64,000 nt of DNA from Candidatus Poribacteria bacterium (GTDB lineage Bacteria; Poribacteria; WGA-4E; WGA-3G), in NCBI GenBank assembly GCA_003635315.1, contig PYJD01000031.1, positions 1 through 64,000 on the forward strand. The letters are read 5' to 3'. A model generated the notes under the pieces. It saw only the letters and a list, made by a program, of their open reading frames with translations, was not told where the DNA came from and made no database searches. Numbering within the stretch: the stretch's first letter is position 1; each line of letters starts with the position of its first letter. Made by a program: the position numbers and the translations under genes. This document shows, one piece after another, positions 35,857-44,312 of the stretch.

Positions 35857-38216
35857 TTGGATGTTTCCTCTTCGATCAGATCTATTTCAGCCGGTGTAAG
35901 GTCATATAGTTTGTATACTAACTGGTCAATCTCCTCTTCAAGTTCGGGTATAAGAGCATTATTTGGATCTTCAATAATTAATTGGACAATTTCGAATATG
36001 TCATTTCTCTCCTCAGTTCTGTCAGGAATAGGATAGTTCTTCATATTAGATTTCTTGAAAGTTAACCAATTCTTGTTTTTATATTTATAATTCGCCTGAT
36101 ATTGAAATCCAGCATACCATTGAAATACATTACTGTTTAATATTCCTAACAGTACGAGATCTGTTGTTGGAATGATACAAGTCCAATAGAATAATATGGG
36201 AGATTCAGTTGTATCATAACCCGCGCCTATTGAAAGACCAGCTGCAGGATACACAATTTTTGGTTGGTACAATCTTGGATATTCTTCCTTGGTAATTTCC
36301 TTAATTGAGAGTTCCCAATAAAAGCGTCCAATACCACTTTTATCTATTAACTCATTCTTGTATTGGAAAATATGTTGACTAATTGATGGATACATTTCAG
36401 AAAAAATTTTCTCTGCACTTTCTTCGTTATTTGCATCTGACCATGGCCAGAGTTTGAATTCACTGTTAGAAATATTGATTAAATATCTCCATTCAGGCTT
36501 CCATTTACAATTATTAGGCATATTGACTACTGGAATGATCAGTTCGTCGTTCTTTGAATCTGCATTAATGAATTGATGACGCTTTTCTTCATCTATTACA
36601 AAGGCTTTATTTAGTGGGGGTGTGATGCCAGGTCCACCATACATCTCAGCATGATTTATCAAAGGAGTTCCATTTTTTTGTATTTTTGCCAGAAGTTTGT
36701 CAATATGTGCGTGTTTTCTTGTGGAATCATTTTCTAAACCAATCGAATTTGTTTGAGGAACATCATCAGTATTAGGAGTCTTTGAAATTCCTTTCATTTC
36801 CTTGGTCTCTTGACTCTCAGAATCATCGTGACGTGGAGAATCAAATCCATCTGATAACTTATTTCTTTTTACTGTTTCTTCGTGTTTGTTTAATTTACTC
36901 AGAGAATTCTTAACATAATCAATTTCTTCATCAGTAAGTTGGTACATTTTATACACCAACATATCTATTTTATCTTCTAAGACAGATATATCATTATTGT
37001 CATTTGTATTGAGTAACTCATGAACCAAATCTGTGATCAGTTCCTTAATTGATTGATTAGTTGAAATTGGAACTATTCTTAATTTCGACTTATTTAAACA
37101 TCCACCCCCTTTAGTTTTAAATTTAGTATGTGCGTACCAATTGAATAGAGAACTGTTAAGAATGCCGAGTATGGATAAATCCGATGTTTGAATACAATAT
37201 ACATACGGGTTAATTACAATGGCATCCGATTTATCATAGAATGCCATAATCGGAGGTTTATCGTAAATAGTAATTTTTGGACCTTGAAATTTTTCATCAT
37301 ATTCTTGAAAAGGTAATTCCCAGTAGAATTCACCTCTACTCATTTCATTCCTATTCTTAATCTCATCAGTATACCTGCTTAGATGCTTACTTATCGTTGG
37401 GTATGTCTCTTGGAATATATTCTCTGCGATTGATTCACTAATTGCATTAGACCATTGCCAATTCTTGCTTTTACTACTTGGTATCCATATAATATTTTTA
37501 TAAGATGGTTTCCATCGTCGTTCCTGGTGCTTTCCAATACCTAACTTGATTATATCTTCACAATCTTGATGTTCGGTTATCAACCTATTACGTATCTCAT
37601 CGTTAATGATAAAAGCCGGATTATAACCTGTTGTTATCCCATTGTTTATATCACATAGTTCACCTAATGGCGTTCCTATCATCTCCAATTTTACTAATAA
37701 GTCCTCTGATGTAATTTGTAATTCCTCTTGCTGATGGATAAAAATATCAGGAATTACATGATTAGTATTTGTACTAATTGTTACCTTTTCTTGAGTCCAA
37801 GCAAGAATGTATAATTCTGTATCAGAACTATCACTGTTTTTCGCATCCTTTATATAAGCAATAGCAAATGGTTGATAGTTTTCAGTTAGACAAATAAAAC
37901 GAAAATCCTCATGATTCTTACCCTGAAGTCGAAGAGTATTAGAGATAGCATGAAGAATACTTGAATAACCTAAATCATTTAAAAAACGTATGATGAGAAT
38001 CCCTGATGGTTGTCCTGGAGTCAACGATAGTTCCTTACAATCTAATACCTGTTTAGAATTTGATTCATTAAGACCAAGAGCGTAATTTGAGTATTTCGAT
38101 GAGATGTCTTCCAGTGCTACACCATTAGGTATAGGTATATTTAACTTTTCTTTCAAGAACTCAATTAGAGATGATTCATTTTTGATTTCATGCAAATCTT
38201 TAAGTGAAATATTCAT
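35853..38216 (-). CDS. Tandem two-module TaqI_C-type specificity protein
   Basis: A 787-residue protein. Residues 1-170 form an N-terminal domain I do not recognise (GILIIRFLNDLGYSSILHAI, FRFICLTENYQPFAIAYIKD). Residues about 172-442 and 506-787 are two copies of the recognition module, joined by a polar linker. Shared motifs are a GTPL turn, AFxI, RWKP, ESIAENIFQETYPTISKHL / ESAEKIFSEMYPSISQHIFQ, GRFYWEL, ILNSSLFNWYA / ILNSNVFQWYA and YKMYQLTDEEI / YKLYDLTPAEI. No NPPY or PD-DExK motif is seen. In type IIG restriction enzymes this module reads the DNA target, so a methylase-free double module is unusual. It may work with the methylase at 39252-40259. Confidence 0.68.
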   Translation of the reverse strand: MNISLKDLHEIKNESSLIEFLKEKLNIPIPNGVALEDISSKYSNYALGLNESNSKQVLDCKELSLTPGQPSGILIIRFLNDLGYSSILHAISNTLRLQGKNHEDFRFICLTENYQPFAIAYIKDAKNSDSSDTELYILAWTQEKVTISTNTNHVIPDIFIHQQEELQITSEDLLVKLEMIGTPLGELCDINNGITTGYNPAFIINDEIRNRLITEHQDCEDIIKLGIGKHQERRWKPSYKNIIWIPSSKSKNWQWSNAISESIAENIFQETYPTISKHLSRYTDEIKNRNEMSRGEFYWELPFQEYDEKFQGPKITIYDKPPIMAFYDKSDAIVINPYVYCIQTSDLSILGILNSSLFNWYAHTKFKTKGGGCLNKSKLRIVPISTNQSIKELITDLVHELLNTNDNNDISVLEDKIDMLVYKMYQLTDEEIDYVKNSLSKLNKHEETVKRNKLSDGFDSPRHDDSESQETKEMKGISKTPNTDDVPQTNSIGLENDSTRKHAHIDKLLAKIQKNGTPLINHAEMYGGPGITPPLNKAFVIDEEKRHQFINADSKNDELIIPVVNMPNNCKWKPEWRYLINISNSEFKLWPWSDANNEESAEKIFSEMYPSISQHIFQYKNELIDKSGIGRFYWELSIKEITKEEYPRLYQPKIVYPAAGLSIGAGYDTTESPILFYWTCIIPTTDLVLLGILNSNVFQWYAGFQYQANYKYKNKNWLTFKKSNMKNYPIPDRTEERNDIFEIVQLIIEDPNNALIPELEEEIDQLVYKLYDLTPAEIDLIEEETSK

Positions 38217-38577
38217 AATATTGTTTAACTACCTTGATTCATGATATATATATAGGACTAAATCCATACCAACATACTACAAGATTTTCGATTTCTATAT
38301 ATTTTTGGTCCATTACCTATTGTAAGAAGTGAAGGGGAATGTAGCCCAAACTGGAAGTTTATTTTATAAAAGAGAGAAATATACATAAGAATTGGTATTA
38401 TTTACGATATCATTCAAGAGATTATCTACAAAAAGTTAGTATACCAATACACCTATAATCACTTAATACTATTGTAGGAAATAAAGAATAGCTTACTTTG
38501 AGAAACTTTACACTTGTAGATATGTAATCTTGTTTATTTTTATTTATTATTTTAAATACTTTGAAGTAAATTTTTAG
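38217..38577. other. 361-base gene-free gap inside the RM-like island
   Basis: Between the endonuclease candidate and the two-module protein there is no gene. The gap holds element copy C (38286-38398) and otherwise AT-rich sequence. A separate promoter for the downstream genes could lie here, but none stands out. Confidence 0.5.
38286..38398. repeat. 113-bp inverted-repeat element, copy C
   Basis: Right end AGAATTGGTAT (38388-38398), left end eroded to TTTCGATTTCT (38286-38296). The interior CCATTACCTATTGTAAGAAG and GAATGTAGCCCAAACTGGAA match copy A closely in order and spacing, and total length is the same. Confidence 0.6.
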
Positions 38578-39255
38578 CTAATTTTGGTAATTACTAATAA
38601 GTGTTCTGATATTACGAGGAACATCACCAATTGGACTAGCAAAACTATAGGGTTTTTGGTTTCTAACCTGTGCAAGAAGTTTAGATAAGTTTTGCTCTGT
38701 ATAATATGGACCATCACATATTACGAAAAGAGCAATATCATTTTCTATACATTTTTGAAAAGCCATAAGAAGCCTTATCAACTCATCACGTTGATGATCT
38801 TGAGCACCCCCAGCTTCTCGAGTGACTTTATGTGCTGCCAAACACCTAATTGATGTATCTCCTGCAATCCACATAAAGTCAATTGATTTACTCCCAGATG
38901 GCTTATTCCCATTAATTATTTCACCACTTTCATTTATGTATACAGCATTTTTGCCACTCCTTGGTAAGACTTTAAATGAACGTACTAAGTCAGGGAACAT
39001 TCTCAGATACTTTTCTGCCTCTTTCTCTTCAAATCCTGTTTTTTTAGCATCTTTTGCAAAACAACAAGCAAACATAAAATCCTCATGGATTTTCTGAGAA
39101 ACTATTTCTTCATCAAAATCAAAATTACTGCAGAAAGTACGTATCCTACGCATGAGTCCTGCATCTTGACCTACCAATAAATCTCTTACTTCAGCCCCAT
39201 GTCTTATCCATAATTCTTTTTCAATCTTATCGTAGTCAGGTGGAGGAATTATCAT
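38578..39255 (-). CDS. Candidate type II restriction endonuclease
   Basis: A 225-residue protein of unknown family. The segment SIDFMW (Asp126), a strand RCLAAHK (Lys143) and REAGGAQDHQRDEL resemble a diverged PD-(D/E)xK core followed by the GGxQDxQ helix seen in several type II nucleases. The (D/E) of the motif is replaced here (A-H-K), so this is only suggestive. Its ATG overlaps the methylase stop by 4 bases (39252-39255), the classic coupling of restriction and modification genes. That context is the strongest argument for the call. Both are on the minus strand with the methylase first. Confidence 0.5.
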   Translation of the reverse strand: MIIPPPDYDKIEKELWIRHGAEVRDLLVGQDAGLMRRIRTFCSNFDFDEEIVSQKIHEDFMFACCFAKDAKKTGFEEKEAEKYLRMFPDLVRSFKVLPRSGKNAVYINESGEIINGNKPSGSKSIDFMWIAGDTSIRCLAAHKVTREAGGAQDHQRDELIRLLMAFQKCIENDIALFVICDGPYYTEQNLSKLLAQVRNQKPYSFASPIGDVPRNIRTLISNYQN

Positions 39256-40259
39256 ATATAATCCAATTTCATTTCTATTTGAGAATTGTCAACATCAATT
39301 ATTGATCTTGCCATTGCCCAATCTAAACGGCGTCGGTAACAGCCATCTTTACGTAAACCTTTAAATGCTGTTAAGAAAACATCAAAAGTCTCCTCACGAA
39401 TTATTGATAAACGTTCATTAAGAATATCAAACTCCACATTTCCTGGAACTCTAATTTTGGTGATTGAACGGCATTGGTTTCGGATCTGATAATCCCCCAA
39501 TTCAGAAGGATGACAAAACCGAATTGAAGCTGATACAGTATTATCAATTGCATATAGTCCAAGATTTCCTTCAGGTTCATTAAATCTAATTTCTCTATTT
39601 TGTGATACAGGAGGTAAATGTCTCCGTAGTTCAGAATATCTACCAAGGAGTTGATTATTACGCCATAAATTAACATCTGAACTTATTTCTGGACCGAATA
39701 ACGCTAATCCTACTGGATGTTCTGTATCCTCAAACATGTAGCTTGGATTCATACTTGTCGTAGATTGTGTGATTCCATCCTGTGTATTAGGAACCAAAGA
39801 AATAAAATCACTTAATCTATCTTGAAATAACCCGCATCGAATAAATGCTTCTGGAATAATTGCTGTCACCCATTCGCAATACGACAAGCACTTCTCCAAT
39901 GCATATTTATAAAGATCATCATAATCTGTAGCATTTGGAAATGGCAAACCACGTCGTGTTGCTGAGTTTCGTGCTAACCAAGGAGGATTTGTTATACACA
40001 CATTAAAACCTTTAGGAAAATCGGCAAGTGTATCTCGTTGTAAAACACCTTCTGCCCCAGGTTTGATATCGTAAAATACCCATTCCCCAGATTCTAAATT
40101 AGCCAACTTTATTAATTGGGGTATATCTTTCGCCCCTGCAAAGGGTTCCAATATTTTATTTTCTTTAAGGTTTGCCCTGTCAGTCCACAATTTGAATGGT
40201 GTTAATTGAAAAGGGTTCCCGCGTGTATAATACTGACCATTTGCACGTTTAATGTCCAT
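39252..40259 (-). CDS. N6-adenine DNA methyltransferase
   Basis: A 335-residue methylase that would transfer a methyl group from SAM to adenine in DNA. GQYYTRGNPF (8-17) is motif X, EPFAG (38-42) is motif I (SAM site), VFYDIKPG is motif II, and TNPPWLARN (Asn91-Pro-Pro-Trp) is catalytic motif IV. No obvious target-recognition domain of the TaqI_C type is attached, although the C-terminal 130 residues could recognise DNA. Overlap with the nuclease candidate and nearness to the TaqI_C proteins suggest a modification role in this island. Confidence 0.82.
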   Translation of the reverse strand: MDIKRANGQYYTRGNPFQLTPFKLWTDRANLKENKILEPFAGAKDIPQLIKLANLESGEWVFYDIKPGAEGVLQRDTLADFPKGFNVCITNPPWLARNSATRRGLPFPNATDYDDLYKYALEKCLSYCEWVTAIIPEAFIRCGLFQDRLSDFISLVPNTQDGITQSTTSMNPSYMFEDTEHPVGLALFGPEISSDVNLWRNNQLLGRYSELRRHLPPVSQNREIRFNEPEGNLGLYAIDNTVSASIRFCHPSELGDYQIRNQCRSITKIRVPGNVEFDILNERLSIIREETFDVFLTAFKGLRKDGCYRRRLDWAMARSIIDVDNSQIEMKLDYI

Positions 40260-40719
40260 TATCTTTCCATATGTTTATTTTAGAGTCAATTTTACTGATA
40301 TATATATTATCTTCTCAAGCGTTGGAATATGCAGTAATAATAGAAGAACTAAATAAGAAAATTTATTCTACAGGATTATACTTAGAAAAAATATACCTAT
40401 AGATATCTTAGAATAATATTAACGCTATGAACTAAGAATAATATACAGACAACAATAATTTACACAGATTAGTGAGAATTAGCAAGAAAATTAGATATAA
40501 GACATCTTTGAATACGGTATGTATATTGAAATAATTTGACATATGGAATAATCATAAGGTAGTATTTCATGGATACAGAATGTTGAAAATAAGTCTCAAT
40601 GTCATGAAATTCACTTAATAAACATATTTCATAGAATTCTGTCTATAGTTTGAAATGATTCAGTATATTGTTGATGTATTGATGAACTTGATTTTCATTC
40701 AAATAAAAAGGAGTTAATT
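40260..40719 (+). promoter_or_regulatory. 460-base divergent intergenic region with weak promoter candidate
   Basis: It separates the leftward RM-like island from the rightward ABC genes, so it should hold promoters in both directions. TTGACA (40536-40541) with TAGTAT (40560-40565), 18-base spacing, is the best plus-strand match and lies about 155 bases before the ABC gene. I see nothing else of note. Confidence 0.3.
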
Positions 40720-41721
40720 ATGGTAAAAATGCATATGTATATTGTCATACATATTTTGGTTATGTTTTTAATCTTAGGATCAACTCAAGCAGAGACGATC
40801 ACTCTTTATTCTGGACGTGGTAAAAGTCTTGTTGAACCTATAATATTACAGTTCGAAAAAGAGACTGGGATAGAGGTAGAAGTTAGTTTCGCCAATACAA
40901 CCCAATTAGCCTCTAAACTTATGACTGAAGGCGAAAAGAGTCCAGCAGATGTATTTTGGGCACAAGATGCTGGAGCACTTGGTGCGGTGAGTAAGGAAGG
41001 ACTCTTTGCTAAACTTCCAAAGAAGATGCTCTCTAAAGTACCTGAAACATTTCGACATAAAGACCGTTTATGGGTAGCCACAAGTGGAAGAGCACGTGTA
41101 TTGGCATATTCCTCTGAACGGGTAAATAAAGATAAACTTCCAGATAGTATTTTTGATTTGACCAAATCGAAGTGGAAGGGTAAAGTTGGATGGGCTCCGC
41201 TAAACGCTTCCTTTCAAGCCTTTGTAACGGCAATGCGAGAACAGGTTGGGGATGACCGTACCGAAGACTGGCTTCGTGATATGAAAAAGAATGGAACTAT
41301 TGCATATCCTAAGAATACACCTATAATAGAAGCACTTGCAGCAGGTGAGATAGATCTTGGATTACCAAACCATTATTACCTATTTCGCTTTAAGAAAAGC
41401 AATTCAGAATATCCTGTATCCCAGACATTCTTTAAAACAAAAGATCCTGGGAATCTTGTAAATGTTGCTGGAATAGGACTATTAAAGAATAGTAAAAACG
41501 AGAAAACTGCCCTTAAGTTGATTGAGTATCTACTTTCCTCTAAAGCCCAACAATACTTCGTTAGTGAAGTATTTGAATACCCAGTCATTGATGGCGTGAT
41601 ACCTAACACCAATTTGATTCCTTTGGATGAATTGCTAAAAATAGTACCGAAATTTGATTTAAATGAAATGGATGATATTGATGGAACAGTGAAACTTCTT
41701 CGTCGTGTCGGTATAATGTAG
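40720..41721 (+). CDS. Fe(III)-type ABC transporter substrate-binding protein
   Basis: A 333-residue exported binding protein. After the signal peptide (to about TQAETI) the mature start ITLYSGRGKSLVEPIILQFE and VSFANTTQLASKLMTEGEKS are the FbpA/FutA-type pattern, and ADVFWAQDAGALGAV follows. Adjacent tyrosines in LPNHYYLFRFKKS fit the paired-Tyr iron ligand. It likely delivers Fe3+ to the permease encoded 12 bases later. AAAAAGGAG, 6 bases before the ATG, is a good ribosome site. Confidence 0.85.
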   Translation: MVKMHMYIVIHILVMFLILGSTQAETITLYSGRGKSLVEPIILQFEKETGIEVEVSFANTTQLASKLMTEGEKSPADVFWAQDAGALGAVSKEGLFAKLPKKMLSKVPETFRHKDRLWVATSGRARVLAYSSERVNKDKLPDSIFDLTKSKWKGKVGWAPLNASFQAFVTAMREQVGDDRTEDWLRDMKKNGTIAYPKNTPIIEALAAGEIDLGLPNHYYLFRFKKSNSEYPVSQTFFKTKDPGNLVNVAGIGLLKNSKNEKTALKLIEYLLSSKAQQYFVSEVFEYPVIDGVIPNTNLIPLDELLKIVPKFDLNEMDDIDGTVKLLRRVGIM

Positions 41722-41733
41722 TAGAAGCTGTGA

Positions 41734-43302
41734 TTGAGGTGGATCATCAATAGGCGGCACAGCATATTACTCATTGGACAAAGATGGTATATCTTCTTTC
41801 CTGCAGTCCTCATCTGTATATGTGGACTAATTCCATTAGGATATCTGATAGCTAAAGCATTTCAATTGGAGAGTAGTACACTTGTAGAGAATTTACTTCG
41901 ATGGCGCAATGTAAGACTCTTTTTTAACACTATCTTCCTAACAATAGGTGTTCTGATTACAGATATCTTATTGGCGACACCAGCGGCATGGTTAACGAGT
42001 CGTTCAGATATCAAATACCCTCGTATTTTTAGTGTTCTTTGTACTTTACCATTAGCCATTCCTGGTTATGTGATTGCATATTCACTCTTAGCACTTGGTG
42101 GTTACAACGGTATATTCGCATCTTTATTTGGTTGGAGCATACCGCGTCTGAATGGTTATTGGGGCGCATTGATTGCTCTCTCTTTCTATACAACCCCTTA
42201 CCTGTTCCTAAATTTACGTACAGCACTCTTAGGATTAGATCCCAGTGTAGAAGAATCTGCACGGAGCCTTGGTTATAGTCAAAGGAGAGTATTCATACAT
42301 GTAATACTTCCACAATTACGTCCTGCATTTTATGCGGGAGGCTTACTCATCTGTCTACATGTTCTTGGAGACTTTGGTGTAGTATCATTAATGCGTTATG
42401 AGACCTTTAGTTATGCGTTATATATTGAATATAGATTATTGTTTGAACACAATTATGCTGCGTGGCTTGCCTTGATACTACTGACAATAACAGGATGCCT
42501 TCTGTATCTTGAATCACGTATGTTAAATAGGGTAGACCTTCATAAAGCAGGCCATGGCACATCACGTGCTCCATCTATCATACCTTTACATAGATTGAAG
42601 TATGTGGGTTATAGCTATTTGTGTGTATTATTTATTGCTACCGTTTGTATTCCGACATTAACAGTAATTTTATGGTTATTCAGAGGATTTGAAGCATCGA
42701 CATTAGCAGGAATTTTTGAGGCATTTCTTGGTTCTGTAAGTATTTCTATTCCAGTTGCAATCGGTTGTGCTTTAATGGCATTACCATTTGCCTATATCAA
42801 TGTCCGTTATACAACATGCATCTCCAATGCGATTGCGCGTATCCCTTATATAGTTTATGCCATTCCCCCATTGGCATTTGCTTTGTCAATAATCTTCTTT
42901 GTAAAAAGGACAGATGTTACGGTTTTAGTGCTAATCAGTGCTTGTATGTTACATTTTCTTGCTGAAGCCATAGGACCGGTGCGAAGTCCACTCTATCAGG
43001 CATCCCCGCATTTAGAGGAAGTGGCTCGATCTCTTGGATGTTCACCGATAATGGCATTTCTCAGAACTCTGTTACCACTTCTATTTCGTGGCATGTTAAT
43101 CGCTGTAGCACTTGTATTCCTTGCGACAATGAAGGAACTCCCTCTCACTTTACTTCTCCGTCCACCAGAATACGAAACCTTAGCAGTAAATGTGTGGGAT
43201 TTCACAGAAGAAGCGATGTTTGCTCAAGCCGCACCTTTTGCATTTGTTATACTAATTTTTTCTGGTATATTTGTTGGATTACTCATCCGTAAGGAAGAGT
43301 GA
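41734..43302 (+). CDS. FbpB-type iron ABC transporter permease
   Basis: A 522-residue permease with about 12 membrane segments, arranged as two halves. Each half has the cytoplasmic EAA loop: EESARSLGYSQRRVFIHVIL near residue 170 and EEVARSLGCSPIMAFLRTLL near 430. This two-half form is typical of Fe3+ (FbpB/SfuB) permeases. The start TTG at 41734 is the only one upstream of the first helix and has a weak ribosome site. No ATPase gene follows, so the partner ATPase must be encoded elsewhere. Confidence 0.85.
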   Translation: MRWIINRRHSILLIGQRWYIFFPAVLICICGLIPLGYLIAKAFQLESSTLVENLLRWRNVRLFFNTIFLTIGVLITDILLATPAAWLTSRSDIKYPRIFSVLCTLPLAIPGYVIAYSLLALGGYNGIFASLFGWSIPRLNGYWGALIALSFYTTPYLFLNLRTALLGLDPSVEESARSLGYSQRRVFIHVILPQLRPAFYAGGLLICLHVLGDFGVVSLMRYETFSYALYIEYRLLFEHNYAAWLALILLTITGCLLYLESRMLNRVDLHKAGHGTSRAPSIIPLHRLKYVGYSYLCVLFIATVCIPTLTVILWLFRGFEASTLAGIFEAFLGSVSISIPVAIGCALMALPFAYINVRYTTCISNAIARIPYIVYAIPPLAFALSIIFFVKRTDVTVLVLISACMLHFLAEAIGPVRSPLYQASPHLEEVARSLGCSPIMAFLRTLLPLLFRGMLIAVALVFLATMKELPLTLLLRPPEYETLAVNVWDFTEEAMFAQAAPFAFVILIFSGIFVGLLIRKEE

Positions 43303-43594
43303 TGAAATATTTTCGCAACTATTTGTTGGATATGTTGTCATATTTTGGTATAATCACATGTCATAATTTATTGATAAGAAATGAAATTTTTAAATATTTA
43401 AAATGAAGTATTCAATTAGACGCACGTGAGATCGTAATAAACAAAATTGAAATCAGTGTGTTTAAGGAACCACACCACCCTATAGTTGACAGTTAAAATT
43501 TTGTAAGAAATTTGTTGCATTACTCATACATTGAGTTCACTTTAGGCTACTAACAACGATCATTGAATCAACTACCTGCAAAGGTATACACATT

Positions 43595-44245
43595 TTGTCA
43601 GACTTTTTTACACTTCCGTCAGTAATCACACTTGGTACCTATACACTAAAATTATTACTTGCGTATGTATTAGCCGGTTTTATAGTTATAATCTATCAGT
43701 GGACCCATTTGAAAGGTCCAGATAAATCATTCACAGATACATTAATCATGCTATGTATGTTGATATCTGTAGTAATGATTATCATAGATGATAGTATAGC
43801 TCGTGCCTTTGCTTTAGTAGGTGCATTATCAATTATTCGTTTTAGGACTGCAATTCAAGATCCTCGAGATATTGGATTTGTCTTCTATGCATTAGCGGCT
43901 GGGATGGCTGTTGGTGCAGATAATCCAGCTGTTGCGATTCTTGCGACTTTTGTAATTGGAGTAATCCTTTTATGTATGTTTTATTGGAATAAACATTTTT
44001 CCAATGAGAACGAATTCACTCTTGAATTTTGTATACCACCTAATTCGAATTTAGATACAACTTATCGATTAATATTCGATAAATATATTATGAATGATCG
44101 TTTAATAGATAAGAGGATAAAAAGATCGCAAATAGTAGAGCTGATTTTCCGTGTGAAAATGATAGATCCATCAGAATGGATTAGATTCTTTAATGAGCTT
44201 TCTAATGTTGAAGAAATCACAGACGTAAAGATTGACAAAGTTTGA
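43595..44245 (+). CDS. DUF4956-family membrane protein
   Basis: A 216-residue protein with four hydrophobic segments (about residues 13-37, 48-64, 68-90, 105-130) followed by a soluble C-terminal domain of about 80 residues. FALVGALSIIRFRTAIQDPRDIGFVFYALAAGMAVGA is the family-defining stretch (given here as the signature IRFRTAIQDPRDI). Such genes usually sit with CotH-family and VTC-type polyphosphate polymerase genes. The first is present here, overlapping by the end of this frame. TTG is the start (43595), with AAAGG 10 bases before it. Confidence 0.78.
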   Translation: MSDFFTLPSVITLGTYTLKLLLAYVLAGFIVIIYQWTHLKGPDKSFTDTLIMLCMLISVVMIIIDDSIARAFALVGALSIIRFRTAIQDPRDIGFVFYALAAGMAVGADNPAVAILATFVIGVILLCMFYWNKHFSNENEFTLEFCIPPNSNLDTTYRLIFDKYIMNDRLIDKRIKRSQIVELIFRVKMIDPSEWIRFFNELSNVEEITDVKIDKV

Positions 44246-44312
44246 AAAAGAACGAACATCACAATCTGAAAAGTGTCATAATCTGATAAAGAAATTAGGA
44301 GAGACGAGAAAC

